Below, piece after piece: positions 18,610-27,707 of a stretch of 64,000 bases of DNA; position 1 is the first letter of the stretch, and every line of letters starts with the position of its first letter. The stretch is from the NCBI RefSeq assembly GCF_000025185.1, contig NC_013720.1:2542001-2606000 (forward strand), given 5' to 3'. A program made the translations under genes and the position numbers. The notes beneath the pieces are model-generated. The model saw only the letters and a program-made list of their open reading frames with translations. It was not told the origin of the DNA and did no database searches. Origin of the DNA: Pirellula staleyi DSM 6068. Lineage in GTDB: Bacteria; Planctomycetota; Planctomycetia; Pirellulales; Pirellulaceae.

Positions 18610-19821
18610 CTATTTTTCAGCGGCAGGAGTCGCCACACGATCTTTCGCCGCGATTTCGGGGAAGATCTCGCCCCGCTCTTTGGCGAGTGCATCTGCCCCC
18701 GCTTGATCTCCGAGGGTAGCCAGTTTTTGCGAGGCGATCGCAAGACCAGCTGCCGCGATGCCGCGATCGTCGAGGCTAGAATCGATGGCGGCGGGGTAGA
18801 TCAAGTCGATGATTCCCGCTTGCACGGTGGCAATATCAGTCGCGGCCAGACGTTGCTGACCTCGGAAGTGTCTCGCCAGTGGACGGACGAAGACCGAAAG
18901 GTTCGCGAGCGCGGCATCACTCGTGGCTAGGTCGCTCGACATCCAGTCGGTCGCCAAGAGTGCGCGATTGCCCGTGATCAGCTCTTTCCAAATCGGATCG
19001 AAATCCTGGGCCGGTAACTGCTCGAGATAACGATCACGCTCGGCGATATCGCCGGCCGTTTGCGCGACCGCAGCTGCGTAAAGATAAGTCCCGGGATGTT
19101 TCGGCTCGGCGAGTGAGTCGACGAGCGTGGCAACATCGGCCAGGATCGCTTTCGATTCGGCTTCGTCCAGCAGCAGTGGCAGCAGCTCGCTACAGACACC
19201 ACTTTTGGGGTCGATCGAGAGTCGCCGTGCGCCGGGAATGTCCCCCAGTTTTGCAGCTCGTTTGCTAAGCAGATCGAGAATTCGGAGATAAGCGAGCATC
19301 GCTTGCTCGCGATTTCCTTGCGCCAGTTCTCCCCACATCATCGCTTGATACAGTAGATAGGCCGAAGGACTGGGGTGCTCGTCGAGCAGGTCGAGTAAAG
19401 GTTCCGCCGCCGTCTGTGCCAGGGGATAGTCTCCCACTCGAACCCGATGTTTCACTTGATAGAGCGGCCGTCCCAGCGTGCTATGGAGATCGCCGATAAG
19501 CGTTTGCAGATCTTCCGCGATGGCATTGGGCGGTATCTCGAGCTGGTCGATTTCGTCCCACGAAATCCGCGTTGTCGGAACGCCAGCGATGGTCACCGCA
19601 GGTTGCACCACGAGCCCAGCGGGGGATGCGCTGCTGATCGTTGCTGCGACGACGCGCGTTTGATTGCGGAGCCAAATCGTGGTTGGCTTGGGCGTCACGC
19701 TCTCTTGGGCCAAGGCTGCGGTGGGCCCCCCCATGACGCAAGTCAGCAGTTCGATCAACAGGGCGATGATCCCAGCGCATTGCCAGAGGATCGATCGAGA
19801 GGAATATCGCGGAACTTGCAT
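18610..19821 (-). CDS. Secreted protein of unknown function upstream of exbB
   Basis: Family not recognised. A 403-residue protein with a signal sequence (basic start, WQCAGIIALLIELLTCVMGG) ending near ALAQ. Mature residues 40-100 are beta-rich (TIWLRNQTRVVAATI...GLVVQ), then the protein is helical with TPR-like repeats. This layout, short beta module then helical repeats, is the same as in the last gene of the exbD run (5939-6883). The ATG at 19821 is preferred over a TTG at 19830. It sits 184 bases upstream of exbB on the same strand. Confidence 0.7.
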   Translation of the reverse strand: MQVPRYSSRSILWQCAGIIALLIELLTCVMGGPTAALAQESVTPKPTTIWLRNQTRVVAATISSASPAGLVVQPAVTIAGVPTTRISWDEIDQLEIPPNAIAEDLQTLIGDLHSTLGRPLYQVKHRVRVGDYPLAQTAAEPLLDLLDEHPSPSAYLLYQAMMWGELAQGNREQAMLAYLRILDLLSKRAAKLGDIPGARRLSIDPKSGVCSELLPLLLDEAESKAILADVATLVDSLAEPKHPGTYLYAAAVAQTAGDIAERDRYLEQLPAQDFDPIWKELITGNRALLATDWMSSDLATSDAALANLSVFVRPLARHFRGQQRLAATDIATVQAGIIDLIYPAAIDSSLDDRGIAAAGLAIASQKLATLGDQAGADALAKERGEIFPEIAAKDRVATPAAEK

Positions 19822-19896
19822 AGCCAGCAATCAGCGAGTCGAAGAGGAGCGAGACCGCCGCAAGACCTCATTGTAATGCGGAGGAGAAGCGAGTTG

Positions 19897-20304
19897 CTAT
19901 TGCGCGGTGGATGATCGTGGCGACGATTCGTCCGCTCCGCAGTCGCGAGTCATCCAGAAAGCTAGGACGAACAAGATGCCCAGAATCACATCGAGCATAC
20001 TGGCGGCAAAGATGTTGGCGTTGGTTCGTTCCGCAGCAAACAGGAACGATGTTGAGATGCCGAAGCTGAACTTCTCGACCATCGCTGGGACCATCATCAG
20101 CCGATAGCGCCGGGGATCGCGAGCGATCAACAAAAAGGCGAGTTGCCACACGATGGCGACCCCGATGAAACCGTAGAAGAACTCAGGATGGGTAATCGGC
20201 GGGGGAAAGTCGCGCCCTGTTTTTCCTTCGAGGAAGTACTGTGGCAGGAGGACGAGCAGTCCGTAGATCCCCGCGATATTGAAGACGTACTTGGCGAACT
20301 TCAT
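19897..20304 (-). CDS. Small polytopic membrane protein
   Basis: A 135-residue protein with four predicted membrane segments (about FNIAGIYGLLVLLPQYF, FFYGFIGVAIVWQLAFLLI, an amphipathic segment around MMVPAMVEKFSFGI, and MLDVILGILFVLAFWM). Function unknown. A start further upstream (20334) is possible, but a terminator of the preceding gene occupies 20335-20366, favouring the ATG at 20304. Confidence 0.65.
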   Translation of the reverse strand: MKFAKYVFNIAGIYGLLVLLPQYFLEGKTGRDFPPPITHPEFFYGFIGVAIVWQLAFLLIARDPRRYRLMMVPAMVEKFSFGISTSFLFAAERTNANIFAASMLDVILGILFVLAFWMTRDCGADESSPRSSTAQ

Positions 20305-20334
20305 GAGCGTGTGAGCAGGTGAAAGCGTGCGCAT

Positions 20335-20366
20335 CAAAAAAGGAGAGCCGATTCCTTCGCTCTCCT
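20335..20366 (-). terminator. Rho-independent terminator of small secreted Ala-rich protein gene
   Basis: On the minus strand: stem AGGAGAGC/GCTCTCCT with a 10-base loop, followed by six Ts (plus-strand A-run 20335-20340). Confidence 0.8.
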
Positions 20367-20490
20367 AATCTTGATGCAAGTCAGATTGTTTGGCCATGCC
20401 TCCGCAGTTGCGTGGCGAGCCAAGTTTCGCAGGCAGAGATTCTCGGCGGCGTCGATGCCACGAGAAAACTCGGCGGTTGCGAGCGTTTGC

Positions 20491-20763
20491 TTAGCGGCGG
20501 AAACCGAAGCGGCGGTAGCTGGCGGCTGGAGCGGCCATCACTGGGGCAGCAGCGGGAGCTGCAGCAACAGCGGCGGCTGGTTCAGCAGGGGCATCGGTGA
20601 CAACTGCAGGAGCAGCTGCTGGTGCGGCGGCCATTGGAACGGCGCAAACACCACCGGGGCAGGTAGCGCAGCTTGGGCAGCCACGACGGCCACGAGCTTG
20701 AGCATCGTTGGCAACAAACAGGGCAGCAACGGCAACTGCGGCGAGAACAAGGTACTTCGACAT
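20491..20763 (-). CDS. Small secreted Cys/Ala-rich protein
   Basis: A 90-residue protein with a signal peptide (KYLVLAAVAVAALFVANDAQA), then a short Cys motif CPSCATCPGGVC and a long Ala/Pro/Val low-complexity tail ending RRFGFRR. Such short exported proteins with Ala-rich tails are common in planctomycetes and have no assigned role. The gene has its own candidate promoter (20849-20876) and terminator (20335-20366), so it is probably a separate transcription unit. The four Cys in CxxC-like spacing could bind metal; inference only. Confidence 0.7.
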   Translation of the reverse strand: MSKYLVLAAVAVAALFVANDAQARGRRGCPSCATCPGGVCAVPMAAAPAAAPAVVTDAPAEPAAAVAAAPAAAPVMAAPAASYRRFGFRR

Positions 20764-20848
20764 CGTGCGGAAAACTCCATTTCAGGCGACCTCGGATGAT
20801 TCGAAAACCATTCTCGAATCCAGCCGCGGAGTCGCTAGACTTCGGCTG

Positions 20849-20876
20849 AATGTAGGGGTCGCACGGCATGCGTCAA
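20849..20876 (-). promoter_or_regulatory. Candidate promoter for small secreted protein gene
   Basis: Read on the minus strand: TTGACG (20876-20871), 16-base spacer, TACATT (20854-20849), followed by a leader of about 80 bases to the ATG at 20763. The rest of 20764-21081 shows no gene. Confidence 0.5.
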
Positions 20877-21081
20877 GTAGCTGGACCTTGCCTAAGGCGA
20901 TAAATGGGTTATTTGGGGTGTTTGTGGTGGGTTGTTGGCTCGCTAGTTTCCCCAGGTTTACGCCGCTAGAGTAAGAATAAGAGCTTTTTCTTCCAGGTAT
21001 CCCCGTCAATCTCGAGAGTCTGGGAAGATTGGCAAGGAGATTAATGGCTATGTGTTTGGTGGCTGTTTGCTGGGCTGCAAA

Positions 21082-21570
21082 CTACTCGTAGAGGCCAAAC
21101 TCGGTGGCGAGCTGGATCATTTTGGCGACCTCTTCAGGAGCTACGAGCTGAGCCGCATCGAGCCCCTCGCGCGTGAGCGAGAACTCGGTGAAGATGTGGT
21201 GCATCACAAGCCCAGCAGCGCAAAGCTCGCGAAATCCAGCCAAAAACCGAATGGTGAAGGCGGGGTTCTCTTTGCTGCGAAAAATGATCGTTCGCTCGGC
21301 GTCGGTTTCGACATACACCGCGAGCATCCGCCCTGGCGCATCGAAGGCCCGGTTGCTCCCTTTTACCTCAACGACACCCCGATTGCGGGCCGCAAACAGA
21401 ATCGTCTTGGCCTCGACCGACAGTGGGAGCCCCTTATCGCCGCCGGTAGCGACCGCCATGCTTGCCACATGCGCCAGCCCTGCGAGTGTCGGTGCCCCTT
21501 GCCCCAGCTGTTGCCAGGTTTCGGCCCAGCGTGGATCGGTGGCTGCAGAGGGGAGTAGGTTGTCGCGCAT
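21082..21570 (-). CDS. Conserved protein of unknown function
   Basis: A 162-residue soluble protein without signal or membrane segments. It contains mixed alpha/beta stretches (KTILFAARNRGVVEVKG, ERTIIFRSKENPAFTIRF, FRELCAAGLVMHHIFTEFSLT). I do not recognise the family. It is a stand-alone gene, divergent from the large cytochrome gene with about 155 bases between starts. Confidence 0.65.
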   Translation of the reverse strand: MRDNLLPSAATDPRWAETWQQLGQGAPTLAGLAHVASMAVATGGDKGLPLSVEAKTILFAARNRGVVEVKGSNRAFDAPGRMLAVYVETDAERTIIFRSKENPAFTIRFLAGFRELCAAGLVMHHIFTEFSLTREGLDAAQLVAPEEVAKMIQLATEFGLYE

Positions 21571-21725
21571 CGCAGGAATCCTCGAGGTCTCGCGTCGTCA
21601 AATTCATCGTTCGTCTGTTTTATTGTACGAGCGGTCCCCAAACTTGCGACTGCTCGCCCCAGGAGTGATAATCGCCGGACTCGGTTTTGTCCTGCTCACG
21701 TCTCTCCGATGGCCAGGCCCCTCCC

Positions 21726-24700
21726 ATGAAACGCTCGCTCCTCGTCGCACTGATTCTGCTCGCTCTTGCGACCTTCAGTTCGCGCACCTCGCTGGCCGAA
21801 GACTTCATTCCTCGTCGCCAAAAAATGCCCCCCGGCCCACCAGTATCGGCTGAAGAGGCCATCAAGCGGATGGTCGTCCCCGCAGGCTTTACGGTGGAAG
21901 TCGTTGCTGCGGAGCCCGATATCGTCAACCCCGTCGCGATGACCTTCGACGAACAAGGTCGCATCTGGGTGACCGAAAGTTTCGAGTATCCACGCCTCTC
22001 AGCAGGCCCCGGCCGCGATCGCGTGAAAGTGCTCGAAGACACCGATCACGATGGCAAAGTCGACAAGGTCACCATCTTTGCTGAAGGGCTCAACATCCCC
22101 TCGGGCATCGCTGTCGGACATGGGGGTGTGTGGGTCGCTAACTCCCCCGACATTCTCTTTCTGCAAGATACCGACGGCGATCTGAAGGCCGACAAGCAGG
22201 AAGTGATCGTCACTGGATTTGGCCGGACCGATACGCACGAACTTCCGAACTCTCTGACCTGGGGCCCCGACGGTTTTCTCTATGGCCTCAACGGCGTGTT
22301 TAACTTTTCGAGCGTCGCGCACGGCGGCAAGAAACACGACTTCACCTGCGCGATGTTTCGGATCGATCCACGCAAACGTACCTTCGAACTTTTTTGCGAA
22401 GGGACGAGCAATCCGTGGGGAATCGCGTTCAATCATCAGGGGGAAGCGTTTATCAGTGCTTGCGTGATCGATCATCTGTGGCACCTGACAGAAACGGGCT
22501 ACTACCATCGCCAAGGTGGTCCCTATCCGCCGCATACGTGGAAGCTTGAGTCGATCGTGAAACACAAGCATCAAGAAGCGGCTTACTGCGGCATTCACTA
22601 CTTCGATAGCGATGCTTATCCGGCGGAATATCGCGACAAACTCTACATGGGGAACATTCACGGTGGCTGTATCAACACCGATTCCGTCGCCCCCAAGGGA
22701 AGCACCTATTTCGGAACGGGCCACCCCGATTTTCTGACCGCTAACGATCCGTGGTTCATGCCTGTCGTGCAGAAAACGGGGCCCGATGGATCGCTCTATG
22801 TTCTGGACTGGTACGACCGTTATCATTGCTATCAAGACGCGAATCGCGATCCTGCCGGGATCGATCGGCTGAAAGGTCGTCTCTATCGCATTCGCTACGA
22901 AGGGACGCCCCGAGCAGGCGCAATGAACTTTGCAAAGCTGAGTACTCCCGATCTGATCGCGCAGCTCGAAGCCGGGAACGACATGCTCCGTAGCACGGCT
23001 GTGCGCATTCTCGCTGAGCGGCGCGATCCCGCTGCGGTCGAGCCGCTGGAAGCGATGGTCCTCTCCGATCGGGGACAGAAATTCCGCTTGCAGGCTCTGT
23101 TTGCACTCATCAGCAGCGGACCACTCCGGTCGGAGTTTCACGCGAAACTTCTTTCCAGCGACGAGCCCGTACTTCGCTCGTGGGGCGTTCGCGCTGCGGG
23201 CAACCAAGGTGAAATCGACGCAGCCCTTGTCGCGCGTGTGAAAGAGCTTGCCGTCGATGCCGATCCCACGGTGAAACTGCAAGTGGCGATCGCAGCCAAA
23301 AAGATCAAGGGGCTCGAGCCTCAGGCGACGCTGCTGACAGTCCTTAGCGAGTCGGGCGACGATCCACAGCTCGCCCAAATTGTGTGGCAAAACTTGCACC
23401 CACTCTTGGAAACCGAGAGCGAGCATTTTGTCGCACTACTGTCGACGATTCCGGTCAGCAAGTCTCCCGCTTGGCCGCAAATGCTCCCGCGCTCGATCGA
23501 CCGCATTCTCTCGAGCCGCAGTGCTTCGCCGACAGCTGTGGCTGCAATCTTCGCGCTGGTGGCAAGTGGTCCACAGCAGAACCTCGATGCCGCCTCGGCA
23601 TGCCTGGCGATCCTCTCGGAGCGTGTGCAGTCGCGCGAACTTTCGGGAGAGGCTCTGGCCGCTTTGAAAACACGTATCGATGCGCCAATCGAGGGGATAC
23701 TTGCCGGCGACAAAGCCAATCGACTCTACACCGGTGCCACGCTCCTCGCCGCTACGCTGGGGAATGAAAAGGCCCTCGCGGCTGCTCGCGAGATTCTTAA
23801 GGATGCCGGTCAGACCGACGCGCATCGCTTACAAGCGATCGCTGCCATCACTTCCAGCGGCAATAGCAGTGTGCTGGTCGATGCCTTGGCGGTGGTCACG
23901 AGCGAGAAGGGCTCGCTGAATCTGCGCAGTGGTGTGCTGGCTTCGCTCGGTCGACTCGAAGATCCAGCCGTCGCAGCGCAGCTGGTGGCGGTCTACGCGA
24001 AGCTCGATCCTGAACTGCGACCTCGCACGATTGAGCTGCTGACGCAGCGCCTTTCGTGGAGCAAATTACTCCTGGCCGAAATTAGTGCTGGAAAGATTTC
24101 CCCCAGTTCGCTCAACGCTAGTCAGGTCCGAAAACTTTTGGCGATTGGTGATATGTCGATCGCTGCCGAAGTTGCCAAGCACTGGGGAAGTGTACGCGCC
24201 GATCGCGATCCTGATCGCGAAAAGGTAATTGCCGAAATGCGAACACTCCTTCGCAGTGGTAAAGGGAATCCGGTGGAAGGGCAGGCGGTCTTCAGCCGCG
24301 TTTGTGGTCAATGCCACAAGCTCCACGGAGCAGGGCAGGAAGTGGGACCCGATATCACGAGCAACGGTCGAGGTTCTTTCGAGCAACTTTTGTCGAATGT
24401 GTTCGACCCGAGTTTGGTGATCGGCGCGTCGTATCAAGCACGCGTGGTGCTGACAGCCGATGGACGGGTCCTCACCGGACTACTCGTGGAAGATAACGAG
24501 CAGCGTATCGTCCTGAAAATGCAGGGTGGTAAGCTCGAAACGATCGCTCGCGACGACATCGACGATGTGAAAGTGAGTCCTCTTTCGCTGATGCCGGAGA
24601 AGCTCGAAACGACTATCAAGCCCCAAGAGATGCTCGACCTGTTTGCGCTCCTCACGCTCGATCGTCCGCCAAGTGATCCCGAAGCCAGATTGATTCCTGG

Positions 24701-25163
24701 TACTGTGGCAATTCAAGATCGCGAAGAGCCGAGCCCAGCTAAGTGGAACGAGCTTACAACGCAGATCGTCCCTGGCTGGAATGTTGTCCGGAGCGGAGAA
24801 GGGGGCGTGGCATTGATTGGCGATCACTTCGGTCGCTCGGCACTTCGCCTTCATCCAACCGATCGCAACGCAGGGGCGATTTTGTCCCGTAAGGTGACGA
24901 TTGCGCCCGACAAAAAGACCCGTTTGCTGCTCAACGTTTCGTACGATCCTCGAGGGGACTGGCACCTGCGCGTGAAGGCCAGCGAGAAGCTGCTGCACGA
25001 AGGTCCTGTGAGTGAGAAGACAGCGAGCGGCGGCTGGCAAGAGCTGTCGATCGATCTCACACCTTTCGCTGGAAAAACGATCGATCTGCAGGTCCTCAAC
25101 GACCCTTCCGGCTGGGCCTATGAATTTGGCTTCATTGGCCGGGCCGAGATCGTTGTCGAATAG
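21726..25163 (+). CDS. Secreted beta-propeller/HEAT/cytochrome c fusion (planctomycete membrane-bound dehydrogenase type)
   Basis: A 1145-residue exported protein. A signal peptide (KRSLLVALILLALATFSSR) is followed by a propeller domain with NHL/glucose-dehydrogenase-like motifs (GFTVEVVAAEP, DEQGRIWVTE, GPDGSLYVLDWYDR) to about residue 400. Then come alpha-helical HEAT-like repeats (about 410-810) and a c-type cytochrome domain with the heme motif C860-GQ-C863-H864 and a distal Met region. The C-terminal ~130 residues look like a beta-sandwich module. This PVC-group architecture is widely expanded in planctomycetes and presumed to oxidise sugars or similar compounds; the substrate is unknown. 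No cytochrome maturation genes are adjacent. Confidence 0.85.
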   Translation: MKRSLLVALILLALATFSSRTSLAEDFIPRRQKMPPGPPVSAEEAIKRMVVPAGFTVEVVAAEPDIVNPVAMTFDEQGRIWVTESFEYPRLSAGPGRDRVKVLEDTDHDGKVDKVTIFAEGLNIPSGIAVGHGGVWVANSPDILFLQDTDGDLKADKQEVIVTGFGRTDTHELPNSLTWGPDGFLYGLNGVFNFSSVAHGGKKHDFTCAMFRIDPRKRTFELFCEGTSNPWGIAFNHQGEAFISACVIDHLWHLTETGYYHRQGGPYPPHTWKLESIVKHKHQEAAYCGIHYFDSDAYPAEYRDKLYMGNIHGGCINTDSVAPKGSTYFGTGHPDFLTANDPWFMPVVQKTGPDGSLYVLDWYDRYHCYQDANRDPAGIDRLKGRLYRIRYEGTPRAGAMNFAKLSTPDLIAQLEAGNDMLRSTAVRILAERRDPAAVEPLEAMVLSDRGQKFRLQALFALISSGPLRSEFHAKLLSSDEPVLRSWGVRAAGNQGEIDAALVARVKELAVDADPTVKLQVAIAAKKIKGLEPQATLLTVLSESGDDPQLAQIVWQNLHPLLETESEHFVALLSTIPVSKSPAWPQMLPRSIDRILSSRSASPTAVAAIFALVASGPQQNLDAASACLAILSERVQSRELSGEALAALKTRIDAPIEGILAGDKANRLYTGATLLAATLGNEKALAAAREILKDAGQTDAHRLQAIAAITSSGNSSVLVDALAVVTSEKGSLNLRSGVLASLGRLEDPAVAAQLVAVYAKLDPELRPRTIELLTQRLSWSKLLLAEISAGKISPSSLNASQVRKLLAIGDMSIAAEVAKHWGSVRADRDPDREKVIAEMRTLLRSGKGNPVEGQAVFSRVCGQCHKLHGAGQEVGPDITSNGRGSFEQLLSNVFDPSLVIGASYQARVVLTADGRVLTGLLVEDNEQRIVLKMQGGKLETIARDDIDDVKVSPLSLMPEKLETTIKPQEMLDLFALLTLDRPPSDPEARLIPGTVAIQDREEPSPAKWNELTTQIVPGWNVVRSGEGGVALIGDHFGRSALRLHPTDRNAGAILSRKVTIAPDKKTRLLLNVSYDPRGDWHLRVKASEKLLHEGPVSEKTASGGWQELSIDLTPFAGKTIDLQVLNDPSGWAYEFGFIGRAEIVVE

Positions 25164-25279
25164 TTAGCCGTGCCGGTTTCACGAAACACTTGCGACGCCA
25201 AAAAAACGCTCCTGTTGCCATGGGACGAATCCTTAGTTCCTAGCCCTGACCTCTTCCACTCCGACCTCGACTTACCTCC
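25164..25279. repeat. Intergenic stretch with CTAG-rich repeat fragment
   Basis: Contains CCTTAGTTCCTAG at 25231-25243, an exact 13-base match to 49852-49864. Probably a member of a dispersed intergenic repeat type. Confidence 0.35.
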
Positions 25280-26944
25280 ATGAACTACGCTCTTCCAGAA
25301 CGTCCCAGCGCACCTCGCGCGGGAAAAAACGAAATCTTGCTCATTGCCAATGGCGACTTGCGACTCACAGCCAATCAGCGCTGCTGGGCCGCTCAGGCCG
25401 AGATGGAAACGCAGCTGACCGAGGCGGTCGAGGCGTGTGGCAAGACACTGCGCCGCGCTCATCCCTACAAAGAGGTCGAGCAGCATGGCTTTATTGGCTC
25501 GCAGAAGGAAGGGATGGAAGTCTTTCGTGGCATCGATCCCGATGCGCCACTGATTGTCGCCGAAGCGGTGTGGCAATACTCGCATCACGTGCTGCATGGT
25601 CTCTCGACGCATCGCGGCCCGATTCTCACCGTGGCCAATTGGTCGGGAACATGGCCCGGGCTTGTCGGGATGCTGAACCTGAACGGATCGCTGACGAAAG
25701 CAGGGGTGAAGTACAGCTCGCTTTGGAGCGAAGATTTCTCGAGCGAAGCGTTTCGAAAGAAACTTGCCCGCTGGATTGCGAAAGGGAAGCTTCGCCATGC
25801 CACCGATCACGTGGTCGCGCTTTCCGACGTCAAAATTCCCTCGCGAGAACGCAAATTGGGGCAGGCTCTCGCCAAAGAACTGCTGCGCGATAAAGCGATC
25901 ATGGGAGTCTTCGACGAAGGTTGCATGGGGATGTTCAATGCCATCATCCCCGATCACCTGCTCCATCCCACCGGCGTGTTTAAAGAACGTTTGAGCCAAA
26001 GTGCACTCTACTACGAAACCACGCAAGTTTCCGATGCGGAAGCAACCGCAGTGCGCGAGTGGATGGAGCGCGAAGGGCTGAAGTTTCACACCGGACCGAA
26101 ACACGAAACCGATCTCACCGACGCGCAGATCCTGCTGCAATGCAAAATGTATATCGCCGCCGTTCGTATCGCTGATGATTTCGGCTGCGCGACGATTGGC
26201 ATCCAGTATCAGCAAGGGCTGAAGGACTTGCTTCCTGCAAGCGATCTGGTGGAAGGGACGCTCAACAACGGTTCGCGTCCTCCGGTTTCGAGTCGCGATG
26301 GCCAGCGGCTGCTCTACCCTGGTCAGCCTCTGCCACACTTCAACGAAGTGGACGAGTGCGCGGGGCTCGATGGACTCTTGATCTATCGCTTGCACAAGGC
26401 GATGGGTGAGCCGGTGGAGAACACGCTGCACGATCTGCGCTGGGGCGATGTCGATCAGTCGGGAACAGTCGACGACTACGTCTGGGTATTCCTCATCAGC
26501 GGCAGCGCACCACCGGCACACTTCATTGGTGGCTGGAAAGGGGCGTCAAGCGAACGACAGCCTGCGATGTATTTCCCCAGTGGCGGCGGCACGCTGAAGG
26601 GAATTTCGAGGCCGGGCGAAATCGTTTGGAGTCGCATCTACGTGGAAGATGATCAGCTCAAGATCGATTTGGGGCGTGGCGGGGTTGTCGAACTTCCGGA
26701 AGCAGAGACCGAGCGTCGCTGGCAAGCGACTACCTCGCAGTGGCCGATCATGCATGCCGTGACCTATGGTGTCTCGCGCGATCAAATGATGGCCCGCCAC
26801 AAGAGCAATCACATCCAGGTGGTGTACGCCAGTTCTGCCGAAGCAGCTGATCGCGCACTTTTGGCGCGGGCTGCGATGGCGTCTGAACTGGGGATGAAGG
26901 TGGCGATCTGCGGTACGAAGAAGGAAGGCCAGGCCTGGGAATAA
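25280..26944 (+). CDS. L-fucose isomerase-fold (FucI-like) protein
   Basis: A 554-residue soluble protein resembling the L-fucose/L-arabinose isomerase superfamily. Visible cues are an N-terminal Rossmann-like part ([20 protein letters not shown]), the segment [17 protein letters not shown] in the middle, and a C-terminal barrel-like region with GGTLKGIS and [19 protein letters not shown]. These enzymes interconvert aldoses and ketoses using a metal; whether this one is an isomerase cannot be told. The stop codon overlaps the start of the SDR gene (TAATG), so the two are translationally coupled and likely act in one sugar pathway. Confidence 0.6.
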   Translation: MNYALPERPSAPRAGKNEILLIANGDLRLTANQRCWAAQAEMETQLTEAVEACGKTLRRAHPYKEVEQHGFIGSQKEGMEVFRGIDPDAPLIVAEAVWQYSHHVLHGLSTHRGPILTVANWSGTWPGLVGMLNLNGSLTKAGVKYSSLWSEDFSSEAFRKKLARWIAKGKLRHATDHVVALSDVKIPSRERKLGQALAKELLRDKAIMGVFDEGCMGMFNAIIPDHLLHPTGVFKERLSQSALYYETTQVSDAEATAVREWMEREGLKFHTGPKHETDLTDAQILLQCKMYIAAVRIADDFGCATIGIQYQQGLKDLLPASDLVEGTLNNGSRPPVSSRDGQRLLYPGQPLPHFNEVDECAGLDGLLIYRLHKAMGEPVENTLHDLRWGDVDQSGTVDDYVWVFLISGSAPPAHFIGGWKGASSERQPAMYFPSGGGTLKGISRPGEIVWSRIYVEDDQLKIDLGRGGVVELPEAETERRWQATTSQWPIMHAVTYGVSRDQMMARHKSNHIQVVYASSAEAADRALLARAAMASELGMKVAICGTKKEGQAWE

Positions 26945-27684
26945 TGGCTGAGCAAAAACTACGCGGAAAAACCGCCCTCATCACCGGTGCAGGGCGTGGA
27001 ATTGGAAAAGGAATCGCCATCGCTTTCGCGCGCGAAGGGGCCCGGCTAATCCTCACCTCACGCACGCCCGAAGAGCTCGTCGAAGCTGCTGCGGAGTGCA
27101 TTGAAGCGGGCGCGCTCGAAGCGATCACTTGCCCAGCCGACCTCAGCGACGAGTCGCAGTTGCTCGAACTTTTCGAGTTCGCGCGGGCACGTTTCGAGTC
27201 GCTTGATTTGCTGGTGAACAACGCGGGCGCGTTCGACGGTGGACCGCTCGACGAGCTGTCAACCGAAGCGTGGGACAAGGTGATGAACCTCAACGTGCGG
27301 GCGCCGTTTCTCTGCACACGCGAAGCGCTGAAGTGGATGAAGCCAAAGCAAAGCGGACGGATCATCAACCTCGGTAGCATCGCGGGAAGTCGTGTCCGTC
27401 CCGAGTCGGCTGCGTACTCCGCATCGAAGCATGCGATTTGGGGACTCACGCAAGTCACCGCGCTCGAAGGGCGCGAGTATGGCGTCACGTGCTGCTGCCT
27501 TAAGCCGGGGAACATTGCGGTCGAGCGGCGCATGAATTCGGGTAATCCGATCGACGACGAACCGATGATCGCCATCGAGGATATCGCCGAAGTCGCGCTG
27601 CTGATGGCAACGCTGCCACCCACGGCACTAATGCTCGAGGCAACCGTACTGCCACATCGACAGTTGTACGTAGGTCGCGGATAG
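26944..27684 (+). CDS. Short-chain dehydrogenase/reductase (SDR)
   Basis: NAD(P)-dependent oxidoreductase of the classical SDR type, 246 residues. Cofactor loop TGAGRGIG at 14-21, NNAG at 92-95, and catalytic S145, Y158 and K162 are all present, so it should be active. The substrate is not evident. Its ATG overlaps the stop of the FucI-like gene by one base. Coupling to a sugar-isomerase-fold protein suggests a sugar or sugar-acid substrate (inference). Confidence 0.88.
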   Translation: MAEQKLRGKTALITGAGRGIGKGIAIAFAREGARLILTSRTPEELVEAAAECIEAGALEAITCPADLSDESQLLELFEFARARFESLDLLVNNAGAFDGGPLDELSTEAWDKVMNLNVRAPFLCTREALKWMKPKQSGRIINLGSIAGSRVRPESAAYSASKHAIWGLTQVTALEGREYGVTCCCLKPGNIAVERRMNSGNPIDDEPMIAIEDIAEVALLMATLPPTALMLEATVLPHRQLYVGRG

Positions 27685-27707
27685 ACTCTTGCGAGAGCGA
27701 AGTAGCG

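Noticed and set aside
21999-23426. 475-codon open frame antisense to the cytochrome fusion gene
   Set aside because: Shadow of a clearly coding gene; no signal, motif or ribosome site.
25118-26521. 467-codon open frame antisense to the FucI-like gene
   Set aside because: Overlaps a gene with good coding features and a coupled neighbour; the antisense product has no recognisable domain.
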